A stretch of 64,000 nt of DNA from Paramisgurnus dabryanus (GCF_030506205.2 NC_133346.1:30391633-30455632), one strand, 5' to 3'. Positions 20,975-32,371 are shown, counted from the stretch's first letter. The notes: generated from the sequence alone by a model not told the origin. Made by a program: numbers and translations.

Positions 20975-21329
20975 CTCTAGCACTTCCGGGTGTTCCCTTC
21001 TCAGCGCTGTTTAAAGCCCGATAAGGGTCCTGCGACTGATATTGACCCCTGTGTCTTTCCGTACGTAGACACTTTGGTACTGACAACGCCTTCAGGGTGA
21101 TTTTTCCGTTTACAAGCAGTCCAGTTATACTCTGCCGGATGCAGCGGTTGGAGTGTCTGCTCTGGTTGCAGGCTAAATGACAAACGGCCAGGTCCAAGAG
21201 TGTCGGCCTCTGCGCATGCCAGTGCGCTTGGTGTAACTGTTCATATCTCTTGGAAGACAAAGACACACTCTTGACAGAACAAGGAACGGCAAGCTTCTCT
21301 CAGCACAATGACCCTGGAGCTTTTGGTGC

Positions 21330-21401
21330 TCCCTGGTGGTCTAGTGGTTAGGATTCGGTGCTCTCACCGCCGCGGCCCGGGTTCGATTCCCGGTCAGGGA
21401 A
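21330..21401 (+). tRNA. tRNA-Glu-CTC: tRNA-Glu(CTC) (unit 2)
   Basis: This 72-nt gene folds as a cloverleaf: acceptor TCCCTGG with TCAGGGA, discriminator A, anticodon loop CTCTCAC with anticodon CTC at gene bases 34-36, and T loop TTCGATT. The product decodes GAG and is charged with glutamate. Internal Pol III promoters are visible: A box around TGGTCTAGTGG and B box GGTTCGATTCC. TTTT eight bases after the gene is a Pol III terminator. The consensus array copy is, as far as I recall, the standard vertebrate tRNA-Glu-CTC. This copy has T for C at base 30, which leaves a G-U pair in the anticodon stem. Confidence 0.92.
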
Positions 21402-21492
21402 CGCGGCTTTTGACATCCGACGAGCACTTTTGAACCGTAAAGCCGAATGTGACGGCAAGAGATGCCGCGACACGAAGAGGTAAAACTCAACC

Positions 21493-21579
21493 TCCTTCGA
21501 GCCGGATTCGAACCAGCGACCTAAGGATGGCCGGGGGATCGCCTACAGTCCTCCGCTCTACCAACTGAGCTATCGAAGG
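21493..21579 (-). tRNA. tRNA-Tyr-GTA: tRNA-Tyr(GTA) A (unit 2)
   Basis: An 87-nt gene on the minus strand: CCTTCGA acceptor, anticodon GTA followed by G37, a 14-nt intron (GCGATCCCCCGGCC) at the canonical 37/38 position, T arm with GGTTCGAATCC (B box), and discriminator A. All eukaryotic tRNA-Tyr genes are expected to carry an intron that the tRNA splicing endonuclease removes. TTTT lies eight bases downstream (plus-strand AAAA). It is convergent with the tRNA-Glu of its unit, 91 bp away. Confidence 0.95.
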
Positions 21580-21812
21580 CAGGGGTGCGCTTGCGCCACG
21601 GATGGTCTATTTTGGCCTAGGGCGGCAGGCGCACAAAGCCGCGAGGGCGAGCAGAAAAGCGAAACCGAGCCAGCCAAGGGGCAAACCTACAATCATCTGA
21701 GACGTAGTAAGAGGCTTAAGCCATTGCCCAACTAGCCCAAAGCCAGCGTGCTGACATGGCAAGCTAATTTGACGACAAGAGATGGAGCGACTTCAAGAGG
21801 AAAAGCTCTACC

Positions 21813-21899
21813 TCCTTCGAGCCGGATTCGAACCAGCGACCTAAGGATGACCAGGGGAACGACTACAGTCCTCCGCTCTACCAACTGAGCTATCGAAGG
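21813..21899 (-). tRNA. tRNA-Tyr-GTA: tRNA-Tyr(GTA) B (unit 2)
   Basis: Same exons as the A gene but a different 14-nt intron (TCGTTCCCCTGGTC). TTTT lies downstream in GAGCTTTTCC. The upstream-in-plus flank resembles that of gene A, so A and B are products of an internal duplication 320 bp apart. Confidence 0.95.
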
Positions 21900-22826
21900 C
21901 CGAGCGTGCTAGCGGAGATTGCGACGTCAGAAGGCTCGGCCATCCTGACCCCGCAAACAGCGTAGACTAGGCTTCTTAGCGTAAGTTATCGTACTACTTT
22001 TGGAATTACTTCTGAATTAATTTTTGCGAGAGCGTGTGCTCCCTGGCTGCCGTTTGCACACACAACCCATCTGCAAGTAGCTTTTAACAGATGCTGCCAA
22101 AGCGTTTTTGGGTTCAATGATTGCATCCCATTTCTCATATTGTATTACGTGGCGCTCACAGGAAGAAAAATATCCATTCTAAGACTGTTACACGGCCTAT
22201 GTAAGTGCATCAAACGTGTAATAACGATATTTGATAAAAACTCAATTTGATAGCCATGTGCCCAAGGATCCTCTAGCACAGTGGTCACCATCCCTGTTCC
22301 TGGAGATCTACCCTCCTGCCTACTTTACACCCAATCCTGCTTCAGCACACCTGCCTCCAATTTTTGGGTGACCGTGAAAAGCATGATTGGCAGGTTCAGG
22401 TGTGTTTGATTAGGGTTGGAGGCAAACTCTGCAGGAAAGTAGATCTCCAGGAACAGGGTTGGTGACCACTGCTCTAGCACTTCGGGGTGTGCCCTTCTCA
22501 GCGCTGTTTAAAGCCCGATAAGGGTCCTGCGACTGATATTGACCCCTGTGTCTTTCCGTACGTAGACACTTTGGTACTGACAACGCCTTCAGGGTGATTT
22601 TTCCGTTTACAAGCAGTCCAGTTATACTCTGCCGGATGCAGCGGTCGGAGTGTCTGCTCTGGTTGCAGGCTAAATGACAAACGGCCAGGTCCAAGAGTGT
22701 CGGCCTCTGCGCATGCCAGTGCGCTTGGTGTAACTGTTCATATCTCTTGAAAGACAAAGACACACTCTTGACAGAACAAGGAACGGCAAGCTTCTCTCAG
22801 CACAATGACCCTGGAGCTTTCGGTGC

Positions 22827-22898
22827 TCCCTGGTGGTCTAGTGGTTAGGATTCGGCGCTCTCACCGCCGCGGCCCGGGTTCGATTCCCGGTCAGGGAA
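22827..22898 (+). tRNA. tRNA-Glu-CTC: tRNA-Glu(CTC) (unit 3)
   Basis: Consensus sequence, with terminator T-run. This unit was later split by the hAT transposon downstream of its tRNA-Tyr genes. Confidence 0.95.
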
Positions 22899-22989
22899 CG
22901 CGGCTTTTGACGTCCGACGAGCACTTTTGAACCCTAAAGCCGAATGTGACGGCAAGAGATGCTGCGACACGAAGAGGTAAAACTCAACC

Positions 22990-23076
22990 TCCTTCGAGCC
23001 GGATTCGAACCAGCGACCTAAGGATGGCCGGGGGATCGCCTACAGTCCTCCGCTCTACCAACTGAGCTATCGAAGG
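22990..23076 (-). tRNA. tRNA-Tyr-GTA: tRNA-Tyr(GTA) A (unit 3)
   Basis: Consensus exons and A-type intron. Confidence 0.95.
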
Positions 23077-23309
23077 CAGGGGTGCGCTTGCGCCACGGAT
23101 GGTCTATTTTGGCCTAGGGCGGCAGGCGCACAAAGCCGCGAGGGCGAGCAGAAAAGCGAAACCGAGCCAGCCAAGGGGCAAACCTACAATCATCTGAGAC
23201 GTAGTAAGAGGCTTAAGCCATTGCCCAACTAGCCCAAAGCCAGCGTGCTGACATGGCAAGCTAATTTGACGACAAGAGATGGAGCGACTTCAAGAGGAAA
23301 AGCTCTACC

Positions 23310-23396
23310 TCCTTCGAGCCGGATTCGAACCAGCGACCTAAGGATGACCAAGGGAACGACTACAGTCCTCCGCTCTACCAACTGAGCTATCGAAGG
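23310..23396 (-). tRNA. tRNA-Tyr-GTA: tRNA-Tyr(GTA) B (unit 3)
   Basis: Consensus exons; one base change in the B-type intron. Confidence 0.94.
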
Positions 23397-23842
23397 CCGA
23401 GCGTGCTAGCGGAGATTGCGACGTCAGAAGGCTCGGCCATCCTGACCCCGCAAACAGCGTAGACTAGGCTTCTTAGCGTAAGTTATCATACTACTTTTGG
23501 AATTACTTCTGAATTAATTTTTGCGAGAGCGTGTGCTCCCTGGCTGCCGTTTGCACACACAACCCATCTGCAAGTAGCTTTTAACAGATGCTGCCAAAGC
23601 GTTTTTGGGTTCAATGATTGCATCCCATTTCTCATATTGTATTACGTGGCACTCACAGGAAGAAAAATATCCACTCTAAGTAGTGTTGTCAAAAGACCCG
23701 GTACTTCGGTACCAAGCCGGTACTAAAAAAAAAAAAAAAGTTACGGTTCCACGTTTTTTTAAGAATCGGGTACCCGGTCAACCCGGTTCTTGATGCGCAA
23801 AGTGCGCACGCAGTCGCGTCCTCGTTATATAAGCACTGAGAC

Positions 23843-26644
23843 ATGGCGACCGGCGGTGCTGCTGATGCAGCGGCGGCTCAGAATCCACTTGTTGAGAAGA
23901 AAGGAGGAAAGAGCCACGTATGGAGATATTTTGGGTTTGCAGCTGATGACAAGGGTAACATTATAGATCCCCAAAAACCAGTTTGCAAAAGATGTCACCG
24001 AAGTTTTCTCTCAAGAGGAGGAAACACTTCAAACTTAATAAAGCACCTTAAAGACAGGCATCCGGATCTAATGAGAGAGTTTAAGCAGGTAAGTTTCAAT
24101 TTAATTTTGTTCTTAGAGCTTCTGTTATGAATATTATGCCGTATTTTAATTTGAGTGTCGGGTTGAAAATGGATCGCTGCTTGCGCAGTTAATCGTTAAC
24201 ATAGGCGCGGCTAACGCTAATATAATGCGTATTAGAAAAAAAGTTTCTTCATTAATCATTTATTGCTCCTATAACTTTTGTTAGGGTAAAAAACAGACGA
24301 ACATTGTGGTATTTGCTATCTTTTACACACCAGAGGATTTTTAAATGACTTGTGTATTCAAAATATGTGTTAGAAAATATACAAATGTATGGTTAATATT
24401 GTTTTTGTCATTAAGCACTTCTAGGCTTAATCTTGGTTAAATATTTTTTAAGCAAGTTTTAAAAAAATGAATTCATTTAGGAATAAATTAAAGTTAGAAT
24501 TGACTAAAACACGTGTTATCTCCTGTATAGTTTGATAACACTTTACCATAAGATATCATTTTCATGCAACATCAGCTTACAGTGAGTGAACATATATTTT
24601 TACGACATTAATTAAAACAACATTTACAAATATTAATTAATGTTAACAGATAAATAATTTTGATTTTAGAAAATATATTTTTGATCAACCCTAAGAAAAA
24701 TAATTGCTATTTAACTTTTGTTTATTGTTTGGTCATGTTATCTTATATCATCCAACTAATGGAATAGCATTTTAAATTGTTTTCAATAATACAGTTTTAT
24801 CTATGTAACAGTGATATACAGTACACTTTATCTGCACACTGTAATTTACCTACATTTATTATAAAAGCTAAGGTTTGTTACTGAAAAATTGTGTTTTAGC
24901 TAGTGTCAACAATTTAATGTAGCATTTGGTCAGACTCAAGTCTATTGCTTTACTTGAGTATTTTTTTATTTTACAGCTGCAGACTGAGGATGATCATCAA
25001 ACACCTCAGCAAACTCTAAAACAGACAACAGTTACAGATGCTTTTCAGCAGCAGCAGAAATATGACAAAAACTCACCTGAAGCAAGAAAACTTAACCGAG
25101 CTGTTGCAGAATTTTTATGTACAGATCAAGTGCCCATTTACACGGTTGAAAAACGTGGATTCCAGCAAATGCTTCATCACCTAAACCCAAAATACCAGCT
25201 TCCAAGCCGAAACTTTTTTATGTACACAGAGATTCCCCGCCTGTACAATGAAACGAGGGATATCATAATCCAGCATCTCGGAGAGAAACCGTTTTACAGC
25301 TGCACAACAGATCTTTGGACAAGTAGAACTGCAGACACTTTTATGTCTGTAACTCTGCAGTACATTACCAAATTGTGGGAATTGCAATCCTGGTGCCTTG
25401 GCTGTTGTGGTCTCAACACAGATCACACTGCTGAAAGTTTGAAGGAGGCCTTTGAAGAGAAACTTGAAGACTAGAATTTGGACATCATAAGAATGTCAGG
25501 CATTACAACTGATAATGCCACAAATAACAAAAAAGCCTTCGAAGACTACACCTGGATTCCTTGCTTTGGACACAATCTCCATCTTGCTGTAAATAAGGCA
25601 TTAGAGATTAGCAGGGTGTCTGCATCGCTGTCAAGGCTCCGAAAAACAATCTCTGCCTTTACAAGATCCCCAAAACTTTCACGTCAGCTTGTCAAAAAAC
25701 AGAAAGATCTCTCCTCTCCAGACCATAAACTCATTCATGATGAACCCACTCGCTGGAATTCTTCATACAATATGGTGCAACGTTTCTTGGAGCAACAGCA
25801 GGTTGTCTGTGCTGTGCTGGCTGAAGACAGGAAAAAATGGTATCTGATGCCAAAAGACACGGACATTACAGTTTTAGAAACTGTTAAAGCAGTTCTCGAG
25901 CCTCTCAGTCCTTTTACAGATGCACTTAGTGGGGAAAAACATACCACCCTGTCCTCAGTCTTGCCATTGCTTTGGAAGATATATGATTGTCTCAGTTATG
26001 AACAAAGTGACTCTGCATTAACCCAGGAGATGAAGGAGAAGATAAACGAGTATCTTCGGCATCGCTATGATAACCTGCAGCTACAGCTTCTTTTAAACAC
26101 TGCAACTTACCTTGATCCAAGATTTAAGAACAGCTTTGTTTCTCTTAAGGATGATGTGAAGCAAAGTCTCCTGGATGAGGTGAAGAAAATGGGCAATGAT
26201 GGAAATGTATCTCAAGTTTCTGGAGAGTCAAGTCAAGTGAGGTCTTCTAAAAAATCCAAAACTGACCTGAAGCAACTTCTCTCCACCATACAAGGGGAAA
26301 AGAAAGAAAAAGGAGAACCAGCATCCTCAAGTCAAACACAGCTTACTGCAAGTGACGAGTTAAATGGTGAGTTCTTGGTGTACAGTCAGATGCCTGAGGT
26401 CAGTGCTGAGGATGATCCACTTTCATGGTGGAAAACAAATATGGGTACACTACCTCAACTATCAGAGTTTGCCAGGAAGTATCTGTGCATTGCTGCATCA
26501 AGCTGTTCATCTGAAAGAGTATTCAGTACTGCAGGGTATATTGTAAGCCCAAGACGCTCAAGACTGACTCAGGAACATGTTGATATGTTAGTGTTTCTTT
26601 CAAAAAATCTGGAAATGACAAAAAAGTTACCCAAGGAAAATTAA
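23843..26644 (+). pseudogene. hAT transposase (BED finger, two exons), one premature TAG
   Basis: Exon 1 (23,843-24,088) encodes a BED zinc finger with CKRC and HLKDRH ligands. It ends CAG before GTAAGT. Exon 2 starts at 24,977 after TTTTACAG, in frame. It holds the RNase H-like core: TTDLWTS (first acidic residue), ITTDNATNN (second), the CFGHNLHLAV motif, TRWNSSYNM, and the C-terminal hAT dimerisation region (SCSSERVFSTAG, then SRLTQEHVDMLVFLSKNL) ending at 26,644. The length would be about 637 residues, usual for hAT. The only lesion I see is TAG at 25,472-25,474, between the two acidic motifs; the same frame stays open on both sides. A TATATAAG lies at 23,826-23,833, very close to the ATG. 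Confidence 0.88.
24089..24976 (+). other. Intron of the hAT transposase gene
   Basis: Starts GTAAGT and ends TTTTACAG; 888 bp, AT-rich, no coding signal. Splicing joins exon 1 and exon 2 in phase 0. Confidence 0.75.
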
Positions 26645-27717
26645 CATCAAAGTTCTTTAAATAAATGTAAGCCAGTATTGTTTGGTGTGAAACTTTAAGC
26701 AAAGAGTAAGTGAAACTTTTTTTTGTTCTTTTCAATGCTTGTAATTTATTAAGATGTTATTTAGTTACTCAGATGTTTACAATCCTTGAAGTACTTGAAT
26801 AATGCCATTGTTTTGTTTACATTTTATATTATTTCAGTGTTACTCAGTCATGGCATATTGTTACATTTATAAAAATGTTTAATGTTATAAGAAAAGTGTG
26901 TTAAGTAATTTGTGTGTTTTTGTTTAACTTTATTAATAAAAAATAGTGTTTTGTTTGAATAACATGTTTTTGTGTTTTGCTTTGGTACCGGAATTGGTAC
27001 CGAGAACCGTGAATTTTCACTGGTATCGGTACCGAATACTGAATTTTTGGTACCGTGACAACACTAATTCTAAGACTGTTACACGGCCTATGTAAGTGCA
27101 TCAAACGTGTAATAACGATATTTGATAAAAACCCAATTTGATAGCCATGTGCCCAAGGATCCTCTAGCACAGTGGTCACCATCCCTGTTCCTGGAGATCT
27201 ACCCTCCTGCCTACTTTACACCCAATCCTGCTTCAGCACACCTGCCTCCAATTTTTGGGTGACCGTGAAAAGCATGATTGGCAGGTTCAGGTGTGTTTGA
27301 TTAGGGTTGGAGGCAAACTCTGCAGGAAAGTAGATCTCCAGGAACAGGGTTGGTGACCACTGCTCTAGCACTTCCGGGTGTGCCCTTCTCAGCGCTGTTT
27401 AAAGCCCGATAAGGGTCCTGCGACTGATATTGACCCCTGTGTCTTTCCGTACGTAGACACTTTGGTACTGACAACGCCTTCAGGGTGATTTTTCCGTTTA
27501 CAAGCAGTCCAGTTATACTCTGCCGGATGCAGCGGTCGGAGTGTCTGCTCTGGTTGCAGGCTAAATGACAAACGGCCAGGTCCAAGAGTGTCGGCCTCTG
27601 CGCATGCCAGTGCGCTTGGTGTAACTGTTCATATCTCTTGGAAGACAAAGACACACTCTTGACAGAACAAGGAACGGCAAGCTTCTCTCAGCACAATGAC
27701 CCTGGAGCTTTCGGTGC

Positions 27718-27789
27718 TCCCTGGTGGTCTAGTGGTTAGGATTCGGCGCTCTCACCGCCGCGGCCCGGGTTCGATTCCCGGTCAGGGAA
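27718..27789 (+). tRNA. tRNA-Glu-CTC: tRNA-Glu(CTC) (unit 4)
   Basis: Consensus copy, first after the hAT insertion. Confidence 0.95.
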
Positions 27790-27880
27790 CGCGGCTTTTG
27801 ACATCCGACGAGCACTTTTGAACCGTAAAGCCGAATGTGACGGCAAGAGATGCCGCGACACGAAGAGGTAAAACTCAACC

Positions 27881-27967
27881 TCCTCCGAGCCGGATTCGAA
27901 CCAGCGACCTAAGGATGGCCGGGGGATCGCCTACAGTCCTCCGCTCTACCAACTGAGCTATCGAAGG
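27881..27967 (-). tRNA. tRNA-Tyr-GTA: tRNA-Tyr(GTA) A (unit 4)
   Basis: One change in the 3' acceptor strand (plus strand CCTCCG) turns a pair into U-G; likely tolerated. The same change occurs in unit 7. Confidence 0.88.
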
Positions 27968-28200
27968 CAGGGGTGCGCTTGCGCCACGGATGGTCTATTT
28001 TGGCCTAGGGCGGCAGGCGCACAAAGCCGCGAGGGCGAGCAGAAAAGCGAAACCGAGCCAGCCAAGGGGCAAACCTACAATCATCTGAGACGTAGTAAGA
28101 GGCTTAAGCCATTGCCCAACTAGCCCAAAGCCAGCGTGCTGACATGGCAAGCTAATTTGACGACAAGAGATGGAGCGACTTCAAGAGGAAAAGCTCTACC

Positions 28201-28287
28201 TCCTTCGAGCCGGATTCGAACCAGCGACCTAAGGATGACCAGGGGAACGACTACAGTCCTCCGCTCTACCAACTGAGCTATCGAAGG
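28201..28287 (-). tRNA. tRNA-Tyr-GTA: tRNA-Tyr(GTA) B (unit 4)
   Basis: Consensus exons and B-type intron. Confidence 0.95.
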
Positions 28288-29214
28288 CCGAGCGTGCTAG
28301 CGGAGATTGCGACGTCAGAAGGCTCGGCCATCCTGACCCCGCAAACAGCGTAGACTAGGCTTCTTAGCGTAAGTTATCGTACTACTTTTGGAATTACTTC
28401 TGAATTAATTTTTGCGAGAGCGTGTGCTCCCTGGCTGCCGTTTGCACACACAACCCATCTGCAAGTAGCTTTTAACAGATGCTGCCAAAGCGTTTTTGGG
28501 TTCAATGATTGCATCCCATTTCTCATATTGTATTAGGTGGCGCTCACAGGAAGAAAAATATCCATTCTAAGACTGTTACACGGCCTATGTAAGTGCATCA
28601 AACGTGTAATAACGATATTTGATAAAAACCCAATTTGATAGCCATGTGCCCAAGGATCCTCTAGCACAGTGGTCACCATCCCTGTTCCTGGAGATCTACC
28701 CTCCTGCCTACTTTACACCCAATCCTGCTTCAGCACACCTGCCTCCAATTTTTGGGTGACCGTGAAAAGCATGATTGGCAGGTTCAGGTGTGTTTGATTA
28801 GGGTTGGAGGCGAACTCTGCAGGAAAGTAGATCTCCAGGAACAGGGTTGGTGACCACTGCTCTAGCACTTCTGGGTGTGCCCTTCTCAGCGTTGTTTAAA
28901 GCCCGATAAGGGTCCTGCGACTGATATTGACCCCTGTGTCTTTCCGTACGTAGACACTTTGGTACTGACAACGCCTTCAGGGTGATTTTTCCGTTTACAA
29001 GCAGTCCAGTTATACTCTGCCGGATGCAACGGTCGGAGTGTCTGCTCTGGTTGCAGGCTAAATGACAAACGGCCAGGTCCAAGAGTGTCGGCCTCTGCGC
29101 ATGCCAGTGCGCTTGGTGTAACTGTTCATATCTCTTGGAAGACAAAGACACACTCTTGACAGAACAAGGAACGGCAAGCTTCTCTCAGCACAATGACCCT
29201 GGAGCTTTCGGTGC

Positions 29215-29286
29215 TCCCTGGTGGTCTAGTGGTTAGGATTCGGCGCTCTCACCGCCGCGGCCCGGGTTCGATTCCCGGTCAGGGAA
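29215..29286 (+). tRNA. tRNA-Glu-CTC: tRNA-Glu(CTC) (unit 5)
   Basis: Consensus copy. Confidence 0.95.
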
Positions 29287-29377
29287 CGCGGCTTTTGACG
29301 TCCGACGAGCACTTTTGAACCGTAAAGCCGAATGTGACGGCAAGAGATGCCGCGACACAAAGAGGTAAAACTCAACC

Positions 29378-29464
29378 TCCTTCGAGCCGGATTCGAACCA
29401 GCGACCTAAGGATGGCCGGGGGATCGCCTACAGTCCTCCGCTCTACCAACTGAGCTATCGAAGG
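29378..29464 (-). tRNA. tRNA-Tyr-GTA: tRNA-Tyr(GTA) A (unit 5)
   Basis: Consensus exons and A-type intron. Confidence 0.95.
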
Positions 29465-29697
29465 CAGGGGTGCGCTTGCGCCACGGATGGTCTATTTTGG
29501 CCTAGGGCGGCAGGCGCACAAAGCCGCGAGGGCGAGCAGAAAAGCGAAACCGAGCCAGCCAAGGGGCAAACCTACAATCATCTGAGACGTAGTAAGAGGC
29601 TTAAGCCATTGCCCAACTAGCCCAAAGCCAGCGTGCTGACATGGCAAGCTAATTTGACGACAAGAGATGGAGCGACTTCAAGAGGAAAAGCTCTACC

Positions 29698-29784
29698 TCC
29701 TTCGAGCCGGATTCGAACCAGCGACCTAAGGATGACCAGGGGAACGACTACAGTCCTCCGCTCTACCAACTGAGCTATCGAAGG
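29698..29784 (-). tRNA. tRNA-Tyr-GTA: tRNA-Tyr(GTA) B (unit 5)
   Basis: Consensus exons and B-type intron. Confidence 0.95.
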
Positions 29785-30711
29785 CCGAGCGTGCTAGCGG
29801 AGATTGCGACGTCAGAAGGCTCGGCCATCCTGACCCCGCAAACAGCGTAGACTAGGCTTCTTAGCGTAAGTTATCGTACTACTTTTGGAATTACTTCTGA
29901 ATTAATTTTTGCGAGAGCGTGTGCTCCCTGGCTGCCGTTTGCACACACAACCCATCTGCAAGTAGCTTTTAACAGATGCTGCCAAAGCGTTTTTGGGTTC
30001 AATGATTGCATCCCATTTCTCATATTGTATTACGTGGCGCTCACAGGAAGAAAAATATCCATTCTAAGACTGTTACACGGCCTATGTAAGTGCATCAAAC
30101 GTGTAATAACGATATTTGATAAAAACCCAATTTGATAGCCATGTGCCCAAGGATCCTCTAGCACAGTGGTCACCATCCCTGTTCCTGGAGATCTACCCTC
30201 CTGCCTACTTTACACCCAATCCTGCTTCAGCACACCTGCCTCCAATTTTTGGGTGACCGTGAAAAGCATGATTGGCAGGTTCAGGTGTGTTTGATTAGGG
30301 TTGGAGGCGAACTCTGCAGGAAAGTAGATCTCCAGGAACAGGGTTGGTGACCACTGCTCTAGCACTTCCGGGTGTGCCCTTCTCAGCGCTGTTTAAAGCC
30401 CGATAAGGGTCCTGCGACTGATATTGACCCCTGTGTCTTTCCGTACGTAGACACTTTGGTACTGACAACGCCTTCAGGGTGATTTTTCCGTTTACAAGCA
30501 GTCCAGTTATACTCTGCCGGATGCAGCGGTCGGAGTGTCTGCTCTGGTTGCAGGCTAAATGACAAACGGCCAGGTCCAAGAGTGTCGGCCTCTGCGCATG
30601 CCAGTGCGCTTGGTGTAACTGTTCATATCTCTTGGAAGACAAAGACACACTCTTGACAGAACAAGGAACGGCAAGCTTCTCTCAGCACAATGACCCTGGA
30701 GCTTTCGGTGC

Positions 30712-30783
30712 TCCCTGGTGGTCTAGTGGTTAGGATTCGGCGCTCTCACCGCCGCGGCCCGGGTTCGATTCCCGGTCAGGGAA
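30712..30783 (+). tRNA. tRNA-Glu-CTC: tRNA-Glu(CTC) (unit 6)
   Basis: Consensus copy. Confidence 0.95.
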
Positions 30784-30874
30784 CGCGGCTTTTGACATCC
30801 GACGAGCACTTTTGAACCGTAAAGCCGAATGTGACGGCAAGAGATGCCGCGACACGAAGAGGTAAAACTCAACC

Positions 30875-30961
30875 TCCTTCGAGACGGATTCGAACCAGCG
30901 ACCTAAGGATGGCCGGGGGATCGCCTACAGTCCTCCGCTCTACCAACTGAGCTATCGAAGG
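30875..30961 (-). tRNA. tRNA-Tyr-GTA: tRNA-Tyr(GTA) A (unit 6)
   Basis: One change in the T stem (plus strand GAGACGG for GAGCCGG) gives a C-U mismatch; function may be reduced. Confidence 0.82.
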
Positions 30962-31194
30962 CAGGGGTGCGCTTGCGCCACGGATGGTCTATTTTGGCCT
31001 AGGGCGGCAGGCGCACAAAGCCGCGAGGGCGAGCAGAAAAGCGAAACCGAGCCAGCCAAGGGGCAAACCTACAATCATCTGAGACGTAGTAAGAGGCTTA
31101 AGCCATTGCCCAACTAGCCCAAAGCCAGCGTGCTGACATGGCAAGCTAATTTGACGACAAGAGATGGAGCGGCTTCAAGAGGAAAAGCTCTACC

Positions 31195-31281
31195 TCCTTC
31201 GAGCCGGATTCGAACCAGCGACCTAAGGATGACCAGGGGAACGACTACAGTCCTCCACTCTACCAACTGAGCTATCGAAGG
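31195..31281 (-). tRNA. tRNA-Tyr-GTA: tRNA-Tyr(GTA) B (unit 6)
   Basis: One change (plus strand CTCCACTC) makes the outer D-stem pair G-U; likely tolerated. Confidence 0.88.
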
Positions 31282-32208
31282 CCGAGCGTGCTAGCGGAGA
31301 TTGCGACGTCAGAAGGCTCGGCCATCCTGACCCCGCAAACAGCGTAGACTAGGCTTCTTAGCGTAAGTTATCGTACTACTTTTGGAATTACTTCTGAATT
31401 AATTTTTGCGAGAGCGTGTGCTCCCTGGCTGCCGTTTGCACACACAACCCATCTGCAAGTAGCTTTTAACAGATGCTGCCAAAGCGTTTTTGGGTTCAAT
31501 GATTGCATCCCATTTCTCATATTGTATTACGTGGCGCTCACAGGAAGAAAAATATCCATTCTAAGACTGTTACACGGCCTATGTAAGTGCATCAAACGTG
31601 TAATAACGATATTTGATAAAAACCCAATTTGATAGCCATGTGCCCAAGGATCCTCTAGCACAGTGGTCACCATCCCTGTTCCTGGAGATCTACCCTCCTG
31701 CCTACTTTACACCCAATCCTGCTTCAGCACACCTGCCTCCAATTTTTGGGTGACCGTGAAAAGCATGATTGGCAGGTTCAGGTGTGTTTGATTAGGGTTG
31801 GAGGCGAACTCTGCAGGAAAGTAGATCTCCAGGAACAGGGTTGGTGACCACTGCTCTAGCACTTCCGGGTGTGCCCTTCTCAGCGCTGTTTAAAGCCCGA
31901 TAAGGGTCCTGCGACTGATATTGACCCCTGTGTCTTTCCGTACGTAGACACTTTGGTACTGACAACGCCTTCAGGGTGATTTTTCCGTTTACAAGCAGTC
32001 CAGTTATACTCTGCCGGATGCAGCGGTCGGAGTGTCTGCTCTGGTTGCAGGCTAAATGACAAACGGCCAGGTCCAAGAGTGTCGGCCTCTGCGCATGCCA
32101 GTGCGCTTGGTGTAACTGTTCATATCTCTTGGAAGACAAAGACACACTCTTGACAGAACAAGGAACGGCAAGCTTCTCTCAGCACAATGACCCTGGAGCT
32201 TTCGGTGC

Positions 32209-32280
32209 TCCCTGGTGGTCTAGTGGTTAGGATTCGGCGCTCTCACCGCCACGGCCCGGGTTCGATTCCCGGTCAGGGAA
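32209..32280 (+). tRNA. tRNA-Glu-CTC: tRNA-Glu(CTC) (unit 7)
   Basis: G to A at gene base 43 leaves a C-A mismatch at the top of the anticodon stem. Confidence 0.85.
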
Positions 32281-32371
32281 CGCAGCTTTTGACATCCGAC
32301 GAGCACTTTTGAACCGTAAAGCCGAATGTGACGGCAAGAGATGCCGCGACACGAAGAGGTAAAACTCAACC

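Larger units (their letters stand above)
23681..27066 (+). mobile_element. hAT transposon, 3,386 bp, near-autonomous
   Basis: It starts TAGTGTTGTCA and ends TGACAACACTA, and is flanked by ACTCTAAG (23,673-23,680) and ATTCTAAG (27,067-27,074), an 8-bp duplication with one mismatch; uninterrupted units have ATTCTAAG. Removing the element plus one duplication restores the 1,497-bp period exactly. Both subterminal regions are rich in GGTACC-type motifs. It contains a two-exon BED-finger transposase. It is present in only one unit, so it arrived after amplification. Confidence 0.95.

Noticed and set aside
20913..21266. A 117-codon minus-strand frame repeated in nearly every array unit (and an overlapping 60-codon frame)
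   Set aside because: It starts in spacer and runs into the MITE, has no recognisable domain, and its conservation is explained by homogenisation of the whole unit. One-base changes truncate it in several units (11, 16, 19) without compensation.
23843..26644. Domesticated ZBED-type host gene
   Set aside because: It lies inside an element with inverted ends and an 8-bp duplication in a single array unit, and carries a nonsense codon, so it is a transposon gene.
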